A DNA stretch of 64,000 nucleotides. Source: DATAES01 sp963721305 (GTDB lineage Bacteria; Actinomycetota; Acidimicrobiia; Acidimicrobiales; JACDCH01). Position numbers and translations under genes: made by a program. The stretch's first letter is position 1, and each line of letters begins with the position of its first letter. Shown in pieces: positions 53,498 to 61,558 of this stretch. The notes below the pieces were generated by a model. That model did no database searches and was not told where the DNA came from. It was given only the letters and a program-made list of their open reading frames with translations. The DNA is taken from assembly GCA_963721305.1 (NCBI GenBank), contig CAVRIR010000005.1, forward strand, positions 930,001 to 994,000. The letters run 5' to 3'.

Positions 53498-54799
53498 TCA
53501 GCCGAGATCGGTATAGGGATCCGAGTCGACGTCGGTGTTCAGCAGGTCGTCGAGCGTCTCCCGCCGGACGACCAGCCGCGCGTCACCGTCCCGCACGAAC
53601 ACGACGGCGGGACGAAGGACCTTGTTGTAATTCGATCCCATCGAATGGCCGTAGGCACCAGTGACCGGTGTGGCCAGCAGGTCGCCAACCGCGAGATCGT
53701 CGGGCAGCGACGCGTCTCGCACGAGCAGGTCGCCCGACTCACAGTGCTTGCCGACGACGGTGACGGCTCGAGGCCGGTCCGCGAAGGGCGCCCGCGGCAG
53801 GAACGCTTCGTAGCCGCTGCCGTACAGGACCGGACGGGGATTGTCGCTCATCCCGCCATCCACCGATACGTAGGTGCGGACACCGGGAAGCTCCTTCACG
53901 GTGCCGACGGTGTACAGGGTAATGGCCGCGCCGGCGACGATCGCCCGACCCGGCTCGGCCGTGACCCGGGCGCGGATCCCGGCCGCGGTCGCCGCGTCAC
54001 GGACCGACCGCGCCCATTGCGTGATCGTCGGCGCCTCTTCTCCGTCGACGTAAGCGACGCCGAGTCCGCCGCCGATGGAGAGCTCTTCGAGCGTGCCGTC
54101 GAGGTGCTGCAGGAAGGGAGCCACGACCTCGATCGCCTGGTGAAAGAAGTCCGCTACGAACACCTGGCTGCCGATGTGGAGGTGCACGCCCGCGAGGTGC
54201 ACTGCTTCGCTCGCGCGAGCGCGGTCGATGATCGCGTCAGCCGCGCCCGATGCCACCCCGAAGCCGAACTTCGAGTCGATCTGACCGGTGCGGATGAACT
54301 CGTGCGTGTGCGCCTCGACGCCTGGCGTCAAGCGCACGAGCACGCGAGGCGCGCGTCCGTCGTCCTTGTGCAGCTGTTCGAGCCGGTCGAACTCGTCGAA
54401 CGAGTCGACGACGATCGTGGCGCCCACCTCACGGGCCTGGCGCAGCTCGTCGACGCTCTTGTTGTTGCCGTGGAGCACGAGCCGGTCACCGGCCGCGCCG
54501 GCCGCGAGCGCGACGTGCAGCTCACCGCCGGTGGCGACGTCGAGCACCATCCCCTCGTCGAGCGCGAGCTTGGCCATGGCGCGACACAGGAACGCCTTCG
54601 TCGCGTACGCGACGCCATCCGGGAAGGCCTCGACTGCTTCACGACAGCGGGCACGGAGATGTGCTTCGTCGTAGACGAACAGCGGCGTGCCGAACTCGCT
54701 CGCCAAGTCGTCCGTCGAGCACCCGGCGATCGTCAGCCAGCCGCGCCCGTCGACGGCAGCGGTGTCCGGCAGGACGTGCCGTGGGACGGGGCGGGTCAT
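53498..54799 (-). CDS. lysA: Diaminopimelate decarboxylase
   Basis: Last enzyme of lysine synthesis, 433 aa, fold III PLP type. PLP Lys68 is in VAYATKAFLC; HLHIGSQV, GGGLGVAYV and the active-site KHCESGDLL with YGHSMGSNYN complete the family set. ATG 54799 follows the argS stop by 9 bases. Order argS-lysA-hom-thrC is that of mycobacteria. Confidence 0.95.
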   Translation of the reverse strand: MTRPVPRHVLPDTAAVDGRGWLTIAGCSTDDLASEFGTPLFVYDEAHLRARCREAVEAFPDGVAYATKAFLCRAMAKLALDEGMVLDVATGGELHVALAAGAAGDRLVLHGNNKSVDELRQAREVGATIVVDSFDEFDRLEQLHKDDGRAPRVLVRLTPGVEAHTHEFIRTGQIDSKFGFGVASGAADAIIDRARASEAVHLAGVHLHIGSQVFVADFFHQAIEVVAPFLQHLDGTLEELSIGGGLGVAYVDGEEAPTITQWARSVRDAATAAGIRARVTAEPGRAIVAGAAITLYTVGTVKELPGVRTYVSVDGGMSDNPRPVLYGSGYEAFLPRAPFADRPRAVTVVGKHCESGDLLVRDASLPDDLAVGDLLATPVTGAYGHSMGSNYNKVLRPAVVFVRDGDARLVVRRETLDDLLNTDVDSDPYTDLG

Positions 54800-54808
54800 C
54801 GCGTCCGG

Positions 54809-56413
54809 CTACATCGACTCGGGCGCGGACACCCCGAGCAACCCGAGGCCGATCGCGAGTCCGATGCGGGCCGACTCGACCAACCACAAGCGCGCCTGCG
54901 TGAGCTCGGGCTGGACGCCCTCACCGATCACATAGCAGTCGTGGTAGAAGCCGTGGAACCGGTCCGCCAGCTCGCGCACCCACGTCGTGATCTTGTGCGG
55001 CGCCCGTTCGTTGCACGCGACCACGACGACCTCCGGCAGCTCTGAGAGAACGCGCAGGATGTCGAGCTCGCGCTCGTGCGTGAGCAACGAGAGATCGACC
55101 TGTTCGAGCGCGAGTCGCTCGGCGCCCACCTCGGTGGCCCGTCGCGCGATGCCGGCGATGCGCGCGTGCGCCATCTGCACGTAGAAGACCGGGTTCTCCA
55201 TCGACTGCGCGGTGATGACGTCGAGGTCGACGGTCTGGCGAGTATCGAGCGACTGGAGCAGGAAGGTGAGCCGCGCGACGTCCGGTCCGACCGCGTCGAG
55301 CAGGTCGTCGAGCAAGACGAGATCGCCTGCCCGCTTGGAGAGCCGCACCGGCTCGCCGTTGCGAACGAGCAGCACGAGCTGGCCGAGGATGATCTCGAGC
55401 TCGTCGGGATCGTGGCCGAGCGCGCGCACGCCGTTCTTCAGTCGCGCGACGTAACCGTGATGGTCGGCGCCCCAGATGTCGATCAGCAGGTCGTGGCCGC
55501 GGGCGAACTTGTCACGGTGGTAGGCGATGTCCGGCAGCAAGTACGTCGGCTCGCCGTCGGACTTCACGAGCACGCGGTCCTTGTCGTCGCCGAAGTCGGT
55601 GGTGCGCAGCCACGTCGCGCCGTCGTCCTCGTAGACCTCGCCGTGCGCGCGGAGGTCGCCGAGCGTTGCCTCGACGAGTTGGCGATCGACGAGCGACTGC
55701 TCGCTGAACCACACGTCGAACTCGACGCCCATGCGCGACAACGTCGAAGCGAGATCTCGCTTCACCCGCTCGTACCCCCACTCGGGCGGGTCGGCGCCGT
55801 CCGGCATCTCGGCGGCCCACTCCTTGATGTACTCGCCTCGGTAGCCGTCCTCGGGCACCGGCCGGCCGGCCTTCGCGGCGGCGAGCGATTCTCCGAACAG
55901 CCGCATCTGCGTGCCGCGGTCGTTCAGGTAGTACTCACGGGTCACGGCGTAGCCGCACCGTTCGAGCAGGTTCGACAGTGCGTCGCCGTACGCCGCCCAC
56001 CGGCCGCCGCCGGCGTGCAGCGGTCCGGTCGGGTTGGCTGACACGAACTCGACGTTGACACGCGTGCCGGCGCCGAACTCAGGCCGTGCGTAGTCGGCCT
56101 CGCCAGCATGGACGACGTCGACCAGCACCTCGGTGAGCCAGGTCGGGCGGAGGTGAAAATTGACGAAGCCGGGCCCAGCGAGCTCGATCCGCTCGACATG
56201 TGCGGGCGGAGCGGCGGTCAGGTGCTCGGCGAGCGCGGTCGCCAGCTCGCGGGGTTGGCGTCCGGCCTGCTTCGCCGACACGAGCGCGACGTTGGACGAC
56301 CAGTCGCCGTGCTCACGCCGCGCCGGTCGCTCGAGCTGCACGACCGCCGGCGGCTCGACACCGATCGCGACGAGGGCGTCGCGCAAGGAACGTTCGAGAC
56401 TTTCACGGATCAC
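54809..56413 (-). CDS. argS: Arginyl-tRNA synthetase
   Basis: Class I synthetase of 534 aa. An N-terminal Add-1 domain precedes the signature VSANPTGPLHAGGGRW (the HIGH element in the form HAGG). The KMSKS-like loop reads RLSKRAG. The C-terminal anticodon domain contains VQMAHARIAGIARRA and LTHERELDILRVLSELPEV in part and ends VSAPESM. GTG start at 56413, 16 bases after the response regulator stop. Confidence 0.95.
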   Translation of the reverse strand: MIRESLERSLRDALVAIGVEPPAVVQLERPARREHGDWSSNVALVSAKQAGRQPRELATALAEHLTAAPPAHVERIELAGPGFVNFHLRPTWLTEVLVDVVHAGEADYARPEFGAGTRVNVEFVSANPTGPLHAGGGRWAAYGDALSNLLERCGYAVTREYYLNDRGTQMRLFGESLAAAKAGRPVPEDGYRGEYIKEWAAEMPDGADPPEWGYERVKRDLASTLSRMGVEFDVWFSEQSLVDRQLVEATLGDLRAHGEVYEDDGATWLRTTDFGDDKDRVLVKSDGEPTYLLPDIAYHRDKFARGHDLLIDIWGADHHGYVARLKNGVRALGHDPDELEIILGQLVLLVRNGEPVRLSKRAGDLVLLDDLLDAVGPDVARLTFLLQSLDTRQTVDLDVITAQSMENPVFYVQMAHARIAGIARRATEVGAERLALEQVDLSLLTHERELDILRVLSELPEVVVVACNERAPHKITTWVRELADRFHGFYHDCYVIGEGVQPELTQARLWLVESARIGLAIGLGLLGVSAPESM

Positions 56414-56429
56414 GGATGCGCTCCGGCTG

Positions 56430-56822
56430 TCAGCTGGGTCGCTTGGATGCGTTCGACTCGAGCAACCGGTTCACACGGTCGACGAGGTCGAGCGGTTCGA
56501 AGGGCTTGGTGATGTAGTCGTCCGCGCCGACGTCCATCCCGGAACGGACGTCGGCGTTCTGCGCCTTGGCGGACAACAGGATGATCGGGATGTTGCTGGT
56601 GGCCGGATCGCCCTTGAGCTCTGACACGAGCTCGAGCTCGGACTGCCTCGGCATCATGATGTCGCTCACGATGATGTCGGGCTGCTCGCGGCGAGCGACC
56701 TCGATGCCCTCTGTGCCGTCCTGGGCCAGCAGGACGTTGAACCCCTCCATCTCGAAGTTGACCTCGAGCAGCTTCAGGATCACCGGATCGTCGTCGACCA
56801 CGAGCACGCTGCTGTCCGGCAT
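56430..56822 (-). CDS. Stand-alone response regulator receiver protein
   Basis: Single receiver domain, 130 aa. Acidic triad Asp10-Asp11-Asp12 in VLVVDDDP, phosphoacceptor Asp54 in IIVSDIMMP, Ser84 (LLSAK) in place of the usual Thr/Ser switch and Lys106 in YITKPFEPLDL. There is no output domain, so it acts by protein contact or as a phosphate sink. It precedes argS by 16 bases on the same strand, an unusual operon partner. No histidine kinase is in the window. Confidence 0.88.
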   Translation of the reverse strand: MPDSSVLVVDDDPVILKLLEVNFEMEGFNVLLAQDGTEGIEVARREQPDIIVSDIMMPRQSELELVSELKGDPATSNIPIILLSAKAQNADVRSGMDVGADDYITKPFEPLDLVDRVNRLLESNASKRPS

Positions 56823-56897
56823 CGGTGCATCCTACGTGACGGCCTACTGGCGCAGAGACGGCGAATCGGACATCGGGCGCGGCACACGCCGACCGTC

Positions 56898-57007
56898 TTC
56901 TGTGATGGTTGAGCCACCGGATCGGTGGCTCAGACGACACAGAAGTCAGCGCCCACCGTTCTGTGATGCCTCAGCCACCGGATTCGGTGGCTGAGACATC
57001 AATGTGA
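56898..57007 (+). repeat. Palindrome-doublet repeat, copy 2
   Basis: A 110-base element with two palindromes, GAGCCACCG-GAT-CGGTGGCTC (56911-56931, perfect) and TCAGCCACCG-GATT-CGGTGGCTGA (56971-56994). Each starts after a TTCTGTGATG box; the boxes are 61 bases apart as in copy 1. It ends AGACATCAATGTGA. The GNAT gene runs into it and takes its stop from it, losing its C-terminal half. Confidence 0.82.
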
Positions 57008-57312
57008 TGGGGAGGGCGACGGGAGGTGCGGGTCCACCATCCGGCGCTCGCCCGGCCGGGAACCGGCATGCGGCTGTAGCGCTTCACGTTCGCCATCCCG
57101 ATCGGTCGACCGTCGAGCTCGATCACGAAGAACGTGCGCGTCGCCCGCTCGACCTCCCACCACTCCACGAACGATCGCGAGAACGCACCGTCGTCGATCG
57201 GGCCACCGGCGTTCTCCTCGCACCACGTCCGCCGCAGCGACGCCAGCACGGCGACCTCGCCGTCGAAATCGTCGTCACCTGCGATGCGCACACTGACATC
57301 ACGGGTGTCCAT
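56971..57312 (-). pseudogene. GNAT acetyltransferase remnant truncated by the palindrome repeat
   Basis: Only the first half of a GNAT fold remains: VSVRIAGDDDFDGEVAVL, FVEWWEVERATRTFFVIELDGRPIGMANVKRYSRM in part (beta-4 region). The acetyl-CoA-binding loop (R/Q-x-x-G-x-G/A) and the following helix are absent. After PVPGRASAGWW the frame passes through about 15 residues into repeat sequence (HIDVSATESGG) and stops. About 50-60 residues are missing, so activity is unlikely. ATG 57312. Confidence 0.7.
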
Positions 57313-57330
57313 GACGAGAAGAGAAGCTAC

Positions 57331-57687
57331 CTACCCCGCGTCGAAGCCGCTGCGGAAGGCGAAGAACACCGCGCCGAGAAGACAGAGTGCCGCCCACAGG
57401 AAGTCCCACCGGAACCGCACGGCGAACAGGCGGGCGATGATCGGCACGAAGACCGTCAGTGAGATCGCCTCCTGCAGCACCTTGAGCTGCGGAAGGCTCA
57501 TCTTCGTGAAGCCGATCCGGTTCGCCGGCACTTGCAGCATGTACTCGAAGAAGGCGATCCCCCACGCGGCGAAGACCGCTATGTACCAGGCCCGATGGTC
57601 GAGCCAGCGCAAGTGCCCGTACCAGGCGAGCGTCATGAACGTGTTCGATCCGACCAGCAACAGCGTGGTGATGAGAAACACCCTCAT
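57331..57687 (-). CDS. DMT-family small membrane protein (DUF486)
   Basis: Protein of 118 aa with four spans (VFLITTLLLVGSNTFMTLAWYGHL in part, YIAVFAAWGIAFFEYMLQVP, the amphipathic LPQLKVLQEAISLTVFVPI, and LWAALCLLGAVFFAFRSGF). ANRIGFTKMSLPQLKVLQE is the family signature (landmark near residues 55-73). Function unknown; relatives are drug/metabolite-like transporters of minimal size. It is 18 bases upstream of the GNAT remnant. Confidence 0.8.
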   Translation of the reverse strand: MRVFLITTLLLVGSNTFMTLAWYGHLRWLDHRAWYIAVFAAWGIAFFEYMLQVPANRIGFTKMSLPQLKVLQEAISLTVFVPIIARLFAVRFRWDFLWAALCLLGAVFFAFRSGFDAG

Positions 57688-57802
57688 GTCCGAGCTCCCG
57701 ATGTGACGACACGACCCGCCGCCGTTCGACCTTCGGGGATCCGGACGACCACTACCCGCCCGACGGTCGGTGCGAAACCGCGGCGTCGGGCATGATCGGC
57801 CG

Positions 57803-58888
57803 ATGGACTTCGTGCCCTACGACCGGCCCTTGCGTGTCGGCATCCTCGGACTCGGACGCGTCTACGACCTGACGATCACCGGCTATCGCGGCAACCCGGA
57901 CGCGGAGATCGTCGCCCTCTGCGACGCGGACACGGCAAAGCTCGACGACCGGGCCGCGGAGTGGCCGGACGCATCCCGCCACACCGACCTCGACGACTTC
58001 CTCACGCGGGACCTTGACGTCGTCGAGGTCCTGACCCCGACCCCGAGCCACGCGACGATCGTCGAGCGGATCCTCGACGCGGGTTTCCATGTGAACGTGC
58101 AGAAGCCGATGGCGCGCTCGCTCGCGGACGCGGACCGCATGCTCGACGCCGCGAAGCGCAATCAGCGCGTGCTGCGCGTCATGGAGAACTTCCTGTTCTA
58201 CGAGCCACTGCAACGACTCAAGCAGATCGTCGACACCGGCGCGATCGGTGAACCGGCGGGCTTCCACATGAAGATGATCGCCACGGGCAACGGCGGCTGG
58301 GACGTGCCGTGGGAGTCGTACCAATGGCAGTTCGAGCAGGCGCTCGAGGGCACTGGGATCCTCATGTTCGACGACGGCTGGCACAAGTTCTCGGTCGCGC
58401 GCTGGCTGTTCGGTCCGGTCGAAGAGGTCATGGCCTGGGTCGGTCACACCGAGGTCGTGCCGGGGATGATCGTCATCGACGCGCCATCGACGGTGATGTG
58501 GCGTCACGCGTCCGGCGTCCAGGGAACGTGGGACATCACGTTTGCGCCCGACATGCTCATGAAGAGCCGGTACTACTCGAACGACGAACGGTTCGAGGTC
58601 GTGGGCAAGCGCGGATGGGCGCGGGTCAACCAGTGCACGGCGCGCGGCATGCACATCCCGTCACTCGAGACGTACGTGGACGGCGTCACCGAGGGACATC
58701 ACGATCTCGACGACGACTGGGCGTCGTCGTTCCGCGACCAGACACGCCACTTCTTGCGGGTGATGCGCACGGGCGAAGGCGAGCTGCTGTGGTCGGGCGA
58801 CGCGGCGCGCGAGGTGCTGGCCTTCAACCTCGCCGCGCTCGAGTCGAGTCGCCGCAACCAGCCCGTCCGTTTGGCCGAGTTCGGCTAA
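57803..58888 (+). CDS. Gfo/Idh/MocA family NAD(P)-dependent oxidoreductase
   Basis: Protein of 361 aa. Rossmann start LRVGILGLGRVYDLTITGY, VEVLTPTPSHATIVERIL and the catalytic motif VQKPM, in the place of the usual E-K-P. The C-terminal alpha/beta domain contains DDGWHKFSVARWLFG, which holds the conserved His-containing substrate segment, and GTWDITFAPDML. Oxidises or epimerises a sugar or inositol; substrate not evident. ATG 57803; the stop overlaps the convergent VOC gene by 4 bases. Confidence 0.85.
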   Translation: MDFVPYDRPLRVGILGLGRVYDLTITGYRGNPDAEIVALCDADTAKLDDRAAEWPDASRHTDLDDFLTRDLDVVEVLTPTPSHATIVERILDAGFHVNVQKPMARSLADADRMLDAAKRNQRVLRVMENFLFYEPLQRLKQIVDTGAIGEPAGFHMKMIATGNGGWDVPWESYQWQFEQALEGTGILMFDDGWHKFSVARWLFGPVEEVMAWVGHTEVVPGMIVIDAPSTVMWRHASGVQGTWDITFAPDMLMKSRYYSNDERFEVVGKRGWARVNQCTARGMHIPSLETYVDGVTEGHHDLDDDWASSFRDQTRHFLRVMRTGEGELLWSGDAAREVLAFNLAALESSRRNQPVRLAEFG

Positions 58889-59247
58889 CGCGCCTGCTGG
58901 ATCTCCACGACGCGCCCGATCGGATCGTGGATCCACAGCTGCACCACGGGACCTTGCGCACCTTCGACGTACTCGATCCCGCGCTCGACGAGCTCACGCC
59001 GCGCGACGTCGACGTCTTCCACCTCGACGCACCAGTGGTCGGCGACGGGATCGATGCCGGACGGACGGCGAGCAGCGTCGACGAGATGCAGCTGTGCGTC
59101 ACCGAGACCGAGCCAATGGCCCCCGACACCGGGGATCTCAGGCCGCGGGATGTCCGGCAGCTCGAACACCTCGTCGTAGAAGCGTCGGGTCTCGTCGAGC
59201 TGTCCGTGACAGTTCACGCTCACGTGCTGCACGCGGATCACCTTCAT
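58885..59247 (-). CDS. VOC-family protein (glyoxalase-like), first of a pair
   Basis: Protein of 120 aa with paired beta-alpha-beta-beta-beta units: VIRVQHVSVNCHGQLDETRRFY, GHWLGLGDAQLHLVD, DHWCVEVEDVDVARREL and WIHDPIGRVVEIQQ. His and Glu at the typical metal positions (QHVSVN, QLHLVD, DHWCVE, VVEIQQ). ATG 59247 is preceded by GAGGAG. It overlaps the next VOC gene by 4 bases (ATGA). Substrate unknown: lyases, dioxygenases and resistance proteins share the fold. Confidence 0.78.
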   Translation of the reverse strand: MKVIRVQHVSVNCHGQLDETRRFYDEVFELPDIPRPEIPGVGGHWLGLGDAQLHLVDAARRPSGIDPVADHWCVEVEDVDVARRELVERGIEYVEGAQGPVVQLWIHDPIGRVVEIQQAR

Positions 59248-59624
59248 CGCGGCTCCTCGATCTGCTCCATGAACTCGAGACGCATGCCACCCGGCGCTTC
59301 CACGAACGCTATGCGGCGGACACCGAACGTTCCCGACACGATGCGCGGCCCCCACAGCACGTCGTGGTGCGAGAGCTCCGCATCGAGATCGTCGACGAAC
59401 AACGCCGGATGCAAGAAGCCGTCGGCGGGCAGGTCACACACGTCTTCGTAGATCGCCTTCGTGAACAACGTGAGCTGCAACCAACCGAGCGAGACGTCGG
59501 CGCGCCGGCCGTTCTGCCATTCGATGGGCTCGCTCACCGCCGCCCCGGCCGCTTCGTACCACGCGCACGCGGCCTCGAGGTCGCTGACCTTCACCGCCAG
59601 GTTCGCCATCCCGGTCACCGCCAT
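59244..59624 (-). CDS. VOC-family protein (glyoxalase-like), second of a pair
   Basis: Protein of 126 aa: MANLAVKVSDLEAACAWYEA, LGWLQLTLFTKAIYED, LHPALFVDDLDAELSHHDV and AFVEAPGGMRLEFME. The metal ligands are less regular than in its neighbour. ATG 59624; a longer frame upstream has no family sequence. The two adjacent VOC genes probably form a heterodimer or act on successive steps. Confidence 0.76.
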   Translation of the reverse strand: MAVTGMANLAVKVSDLEAACAWYEAAGAAVSEPIEWQNGRRADVSLGWLQLTLFTKAIYEDVCDLPADGFLHPALFVDDLDAELSHHDVLWGPRIVSGTFGVRRIAFVEAPGGMRLEFMEQIEEPR

Positions 59625-59655
59625 CGCGGGGATCGTACGACGCGACGACGAACGG

Positions 59656-60072
59656 CTACGAGGCGCGCTCGAGAAGGACGACGGGGATTCGACGCGAGGT
59701 CTTCTGCTGGTAGTCGTTGAAGTTCGGCATGACCTCGGCCTGCGCGGCGTAGAGCCGATCACGCTCCTCACCCTCGGCCACCGACGCATTGGCTTCGAAC
59801 TTCTCGCCCGGCAGCTCGATCGTCACCGTCGGGTTGGCAACGAGGTTGTGGTACCAGTCCGGGCTCTTGGGCGCGCCGCCCTTCGACGCGATGATCACGA
59901 GCCGGTCGCCGTCCTTCGTGTACACGACCGGATTGGTGCGGGTCTGGCCCGACTTCGCACCAGTGGTGGTCAGGAGCAGCAGCGGCGCACCTGCGAACGG
60001 GCCGGACACCTTGCCCCCGTTGGCCCTGAACTCCTCGATGACGTCGCGATTGAAATCGTTCACATCAGCCAT
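59656..60072 (-). CDS. Deazaflavin-dependent nitroreductase family protein (Ddn-like, DUF385)
   Basis: Protein of 138 aa: DFNRDVIEEFRANGGKVSGPF, LLLLTTTGAKSGQTRTNPVVY, DRLVIIASKGGAPKSPDWYHNLVANPTV (landmarks). The TGAKSG...R and SKGG..K.P.WYHNL patterns are those of the F420H2-binding split-barrel enzymes of mycobacteria that reduce quinones or nitroaromatics. It implies that the host makes coenzyme F420. Confidence 0.9.
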   Translation of the reverse strand: MADVNDFNRDVIEEFRANGGKVSGPFAGAPLLLLTTTGAKSGQTRTNPVVYTKDGDRLVIIASKGGAPKSPDWYHNLVANPTVTIELPGEKFEANASVAEGEERDRLYAAQAEVMPNFNDYQQKTSRRIPVVLLERAS

Positions 60073-60114
60073 CTCGTCGACGGTATCGACGACCGTCCGA
60101 TTTGCGACACGCGC

Positions 60115-60987
60115 TCAGGTGTTGGTCACGAACGGGTAGATGCGGGTGAAGTCGACGCCGGGTTCCTGCGTCGCGAACCGATGCCAGATGTCGGCGACCA
60201 CGGCACTGACGGTCGCCGGTCCGCGGCGCGCCTCGACCGCGTCGAGGTAGAGCTGGACGTCTTTGTCCATCAGCGAGTTGACGAACCCGGACGCGAAGCG
60301 GCCCGTCACGACATGGTTCGGAAACTTGTCGCTCGTCGCCGTGTTCGAGCCGCTCGCGGCGTTCAACACGTCGAGCATCGTCGTCATGTCGAGCCCCACG
60401 GCAGTGCCGAACGCGACGGCCTCGCTCGTCGCCGCGAGCGCGGTCGCCGACAGGAAGTTGTTCGCCAGCTTCACCGTCTGCGCCATGCCCGGCCGTGCGC
60501 CGACGCGGAACCGTCGATCGGACAGCGCTTCCAAGACCGGCTCGACGCACCGGCACGCGTCGTCGGTTCCGGCGTACATGACGGCGAGCGTGCGGGCCCG
60601 TGCGCCCGCCGGACCACCAGACACCGGAGCGTCGACGTACGCGACGTCGTCGCCCGCGAGTCGAGCCTCGATCCGCGGTGCCGCATCGACGCCGACCGTC
60701 GACGTGTCGACCACGTGGGTCGAGCGCCGATCTGGCGCGGACACGATCTCCCCCGCCACCTCCTCGCAGGTCGCGCCGTCGGGCAGGCTGAACACGACGA
60801 CGTCCGCGGCTCGCGCGACGTCGCCCACGGAGTCCACGTACGTCGCCGCCGCCGGTGCTCGCGCCGGACCGGCAGCGTCGTGGGCAACGAGATCGAAGCC
60901 TGCGGCCACGATGTTGGCGGCGAGCGCGCTGCCCATGTTGCCGAGGCCGACGATTCCGACGGTCGTGCCCCGCTCCGCGCCGGTCAC
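60115..60987 (-). CDS. 3-hydroxyisobutyrate dehydrogenase-family NAD(P)-dependent oxidoreductase
   Basis: Beta-hydroxyacid dehydrogenase of 290 aa. Dinucleotide motif VGIVGLGNMGSALAANIVAAG, substrate signature VDAPVSGGPAGARARTLAVM, and the catalytic Lys in MAQTVKLANNFLSA (KxxNN). C-terminal helical domain ends IYPFVTNT. Possible roles: valine catabolism, tartronate-semialdehyde or imine reduction. It overlaps the carboxymuconolactone-decarboxylase-like gene by 4 bases (GTGA). Confidence 0.88.
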   Translation of the reverse strand: MTGAERGTTVGIVGLGNMGSALAANIVAAGFDLVAHDAAGPARAPAAATYVDSVGDVARAADVVVFSLPDGATCEEVAGEIVSAPDRRSTHVVDTSTVGVDAAPRIEARLAGDDVAYVDAPVSGGPAGARARTLAVMYAGTDDACRCVEPVLEALSDRRFRVGARPGMAQTVKLANNFLSATALAATSEAVAFGTAVGLDMTTMLDVLNAASGSNTATSDKFPNHVVTGRFASGFVNSLMDKDVQLYLDAVEARRGPATVSAVVADIWHRFATQEPGVDFTRIYPFVTNT

Positions 60988-61382
60988 GACGACGCGCCGG
61001 CACCGGCGTCGCGCTCGGCGCGGACGGATGTGATCGCCCGCCGAGCGGCGATGCCGGCTGGGGCACCGCAGTACGCGACGATCTGGAACACCAGCTCGTC
61101 GAGCTCCTCGTCCGTCACGCCGGCGCGGGGACTGGCGGTCGCGTGCAGCGTGAACTCCTCCATGCGCCCGAGCGCGGCTGTCATCGCCAGGACGAGCAAG
61201 CTGCGATCGCGGGTGCTCAGGGGCCCACCCCGCGTCCAGACGCCCCAGGCCGTCGACGTGACGTAGTCCTGGAACTGCTGCGTGATCGGATCAGCGCCGG
61301 CTGCGGCGCGATCGACGTACTCGTCGCCGAGGATCTTGCGTCGCAGTGCGTACGCGTCGCGCAGCCGCTCGCTGTCGTCCAT
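60984..61382 (-). CDS. Carboxymuconolactone decarboxylase family protein
   Basis: Protein of 132 aa with the CMD/AhpD-like helical fold: RLRDAYALRRKILGDEYVDRA, YVTSTAWGVWTRGGPLSTRDRSLLVLA in part, and a C-terminal VTDEELDELVFQIVAYCGAPAGIAARRA in part. There is a single Cys near the end rather than the CxxC of AhpD, so it looks like the decarboxylase group (PcaC) and not a peroxidase. ATG 61382. First gene of the unit with the dehydrogenase. Confidence 0.82.
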   Translation of the reverse strand: MDDSERLRDAYALRRKILGDEYVDRAAAGADPITQQFQDYVTSTAWGVWTRGGPLSTRDRSLLVLAMTAALGRMEEFTLHATASPRAGVTDEELDELVFQIVAYCGAPAGIAARRAITSVRAERDAGAGASS

Positions 61383-61462
61383 CGCTGCTCCTCCGAGTCC
61401 GGGCGACGCCCCCGGCGCCACGACGTTCGAGTGAACGCCGTGCTGCGGAAGGCGGCAAGTGG

Positions 61463-61534
61463 CGCCCCCGGCGCGACTCGAACGCGCGCACACGGCTCCG
61501 GAGGCCGCTGCTCTATCCGCTGAGCTACGGGGGC
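61463..61534 (-). tRNA. tRNA-Arg, anticodon CCG
   Basis: Complete cloverleaf on the minus strand: acceptor GCCCCCG pairs with CGGGGGC; D arm GCTC-AGCGGATA-GAGC; anticodon stem GCGGC/GCCGT (one weak pair) with loop CTCCGGA, anticodon CCG reading CGG; T arm GCGCG-TTCGAGT-CGCGC. No encoded CCA. CGG is a common Arg codon in this GC-rich sequence. It lies between the LCP gene and the CMD-like gene, with no other RNA gene near it. Confidence 0.95.
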
Positions 61535-61558
61535 GAGAGGAACAGCAACCCTACCCAA

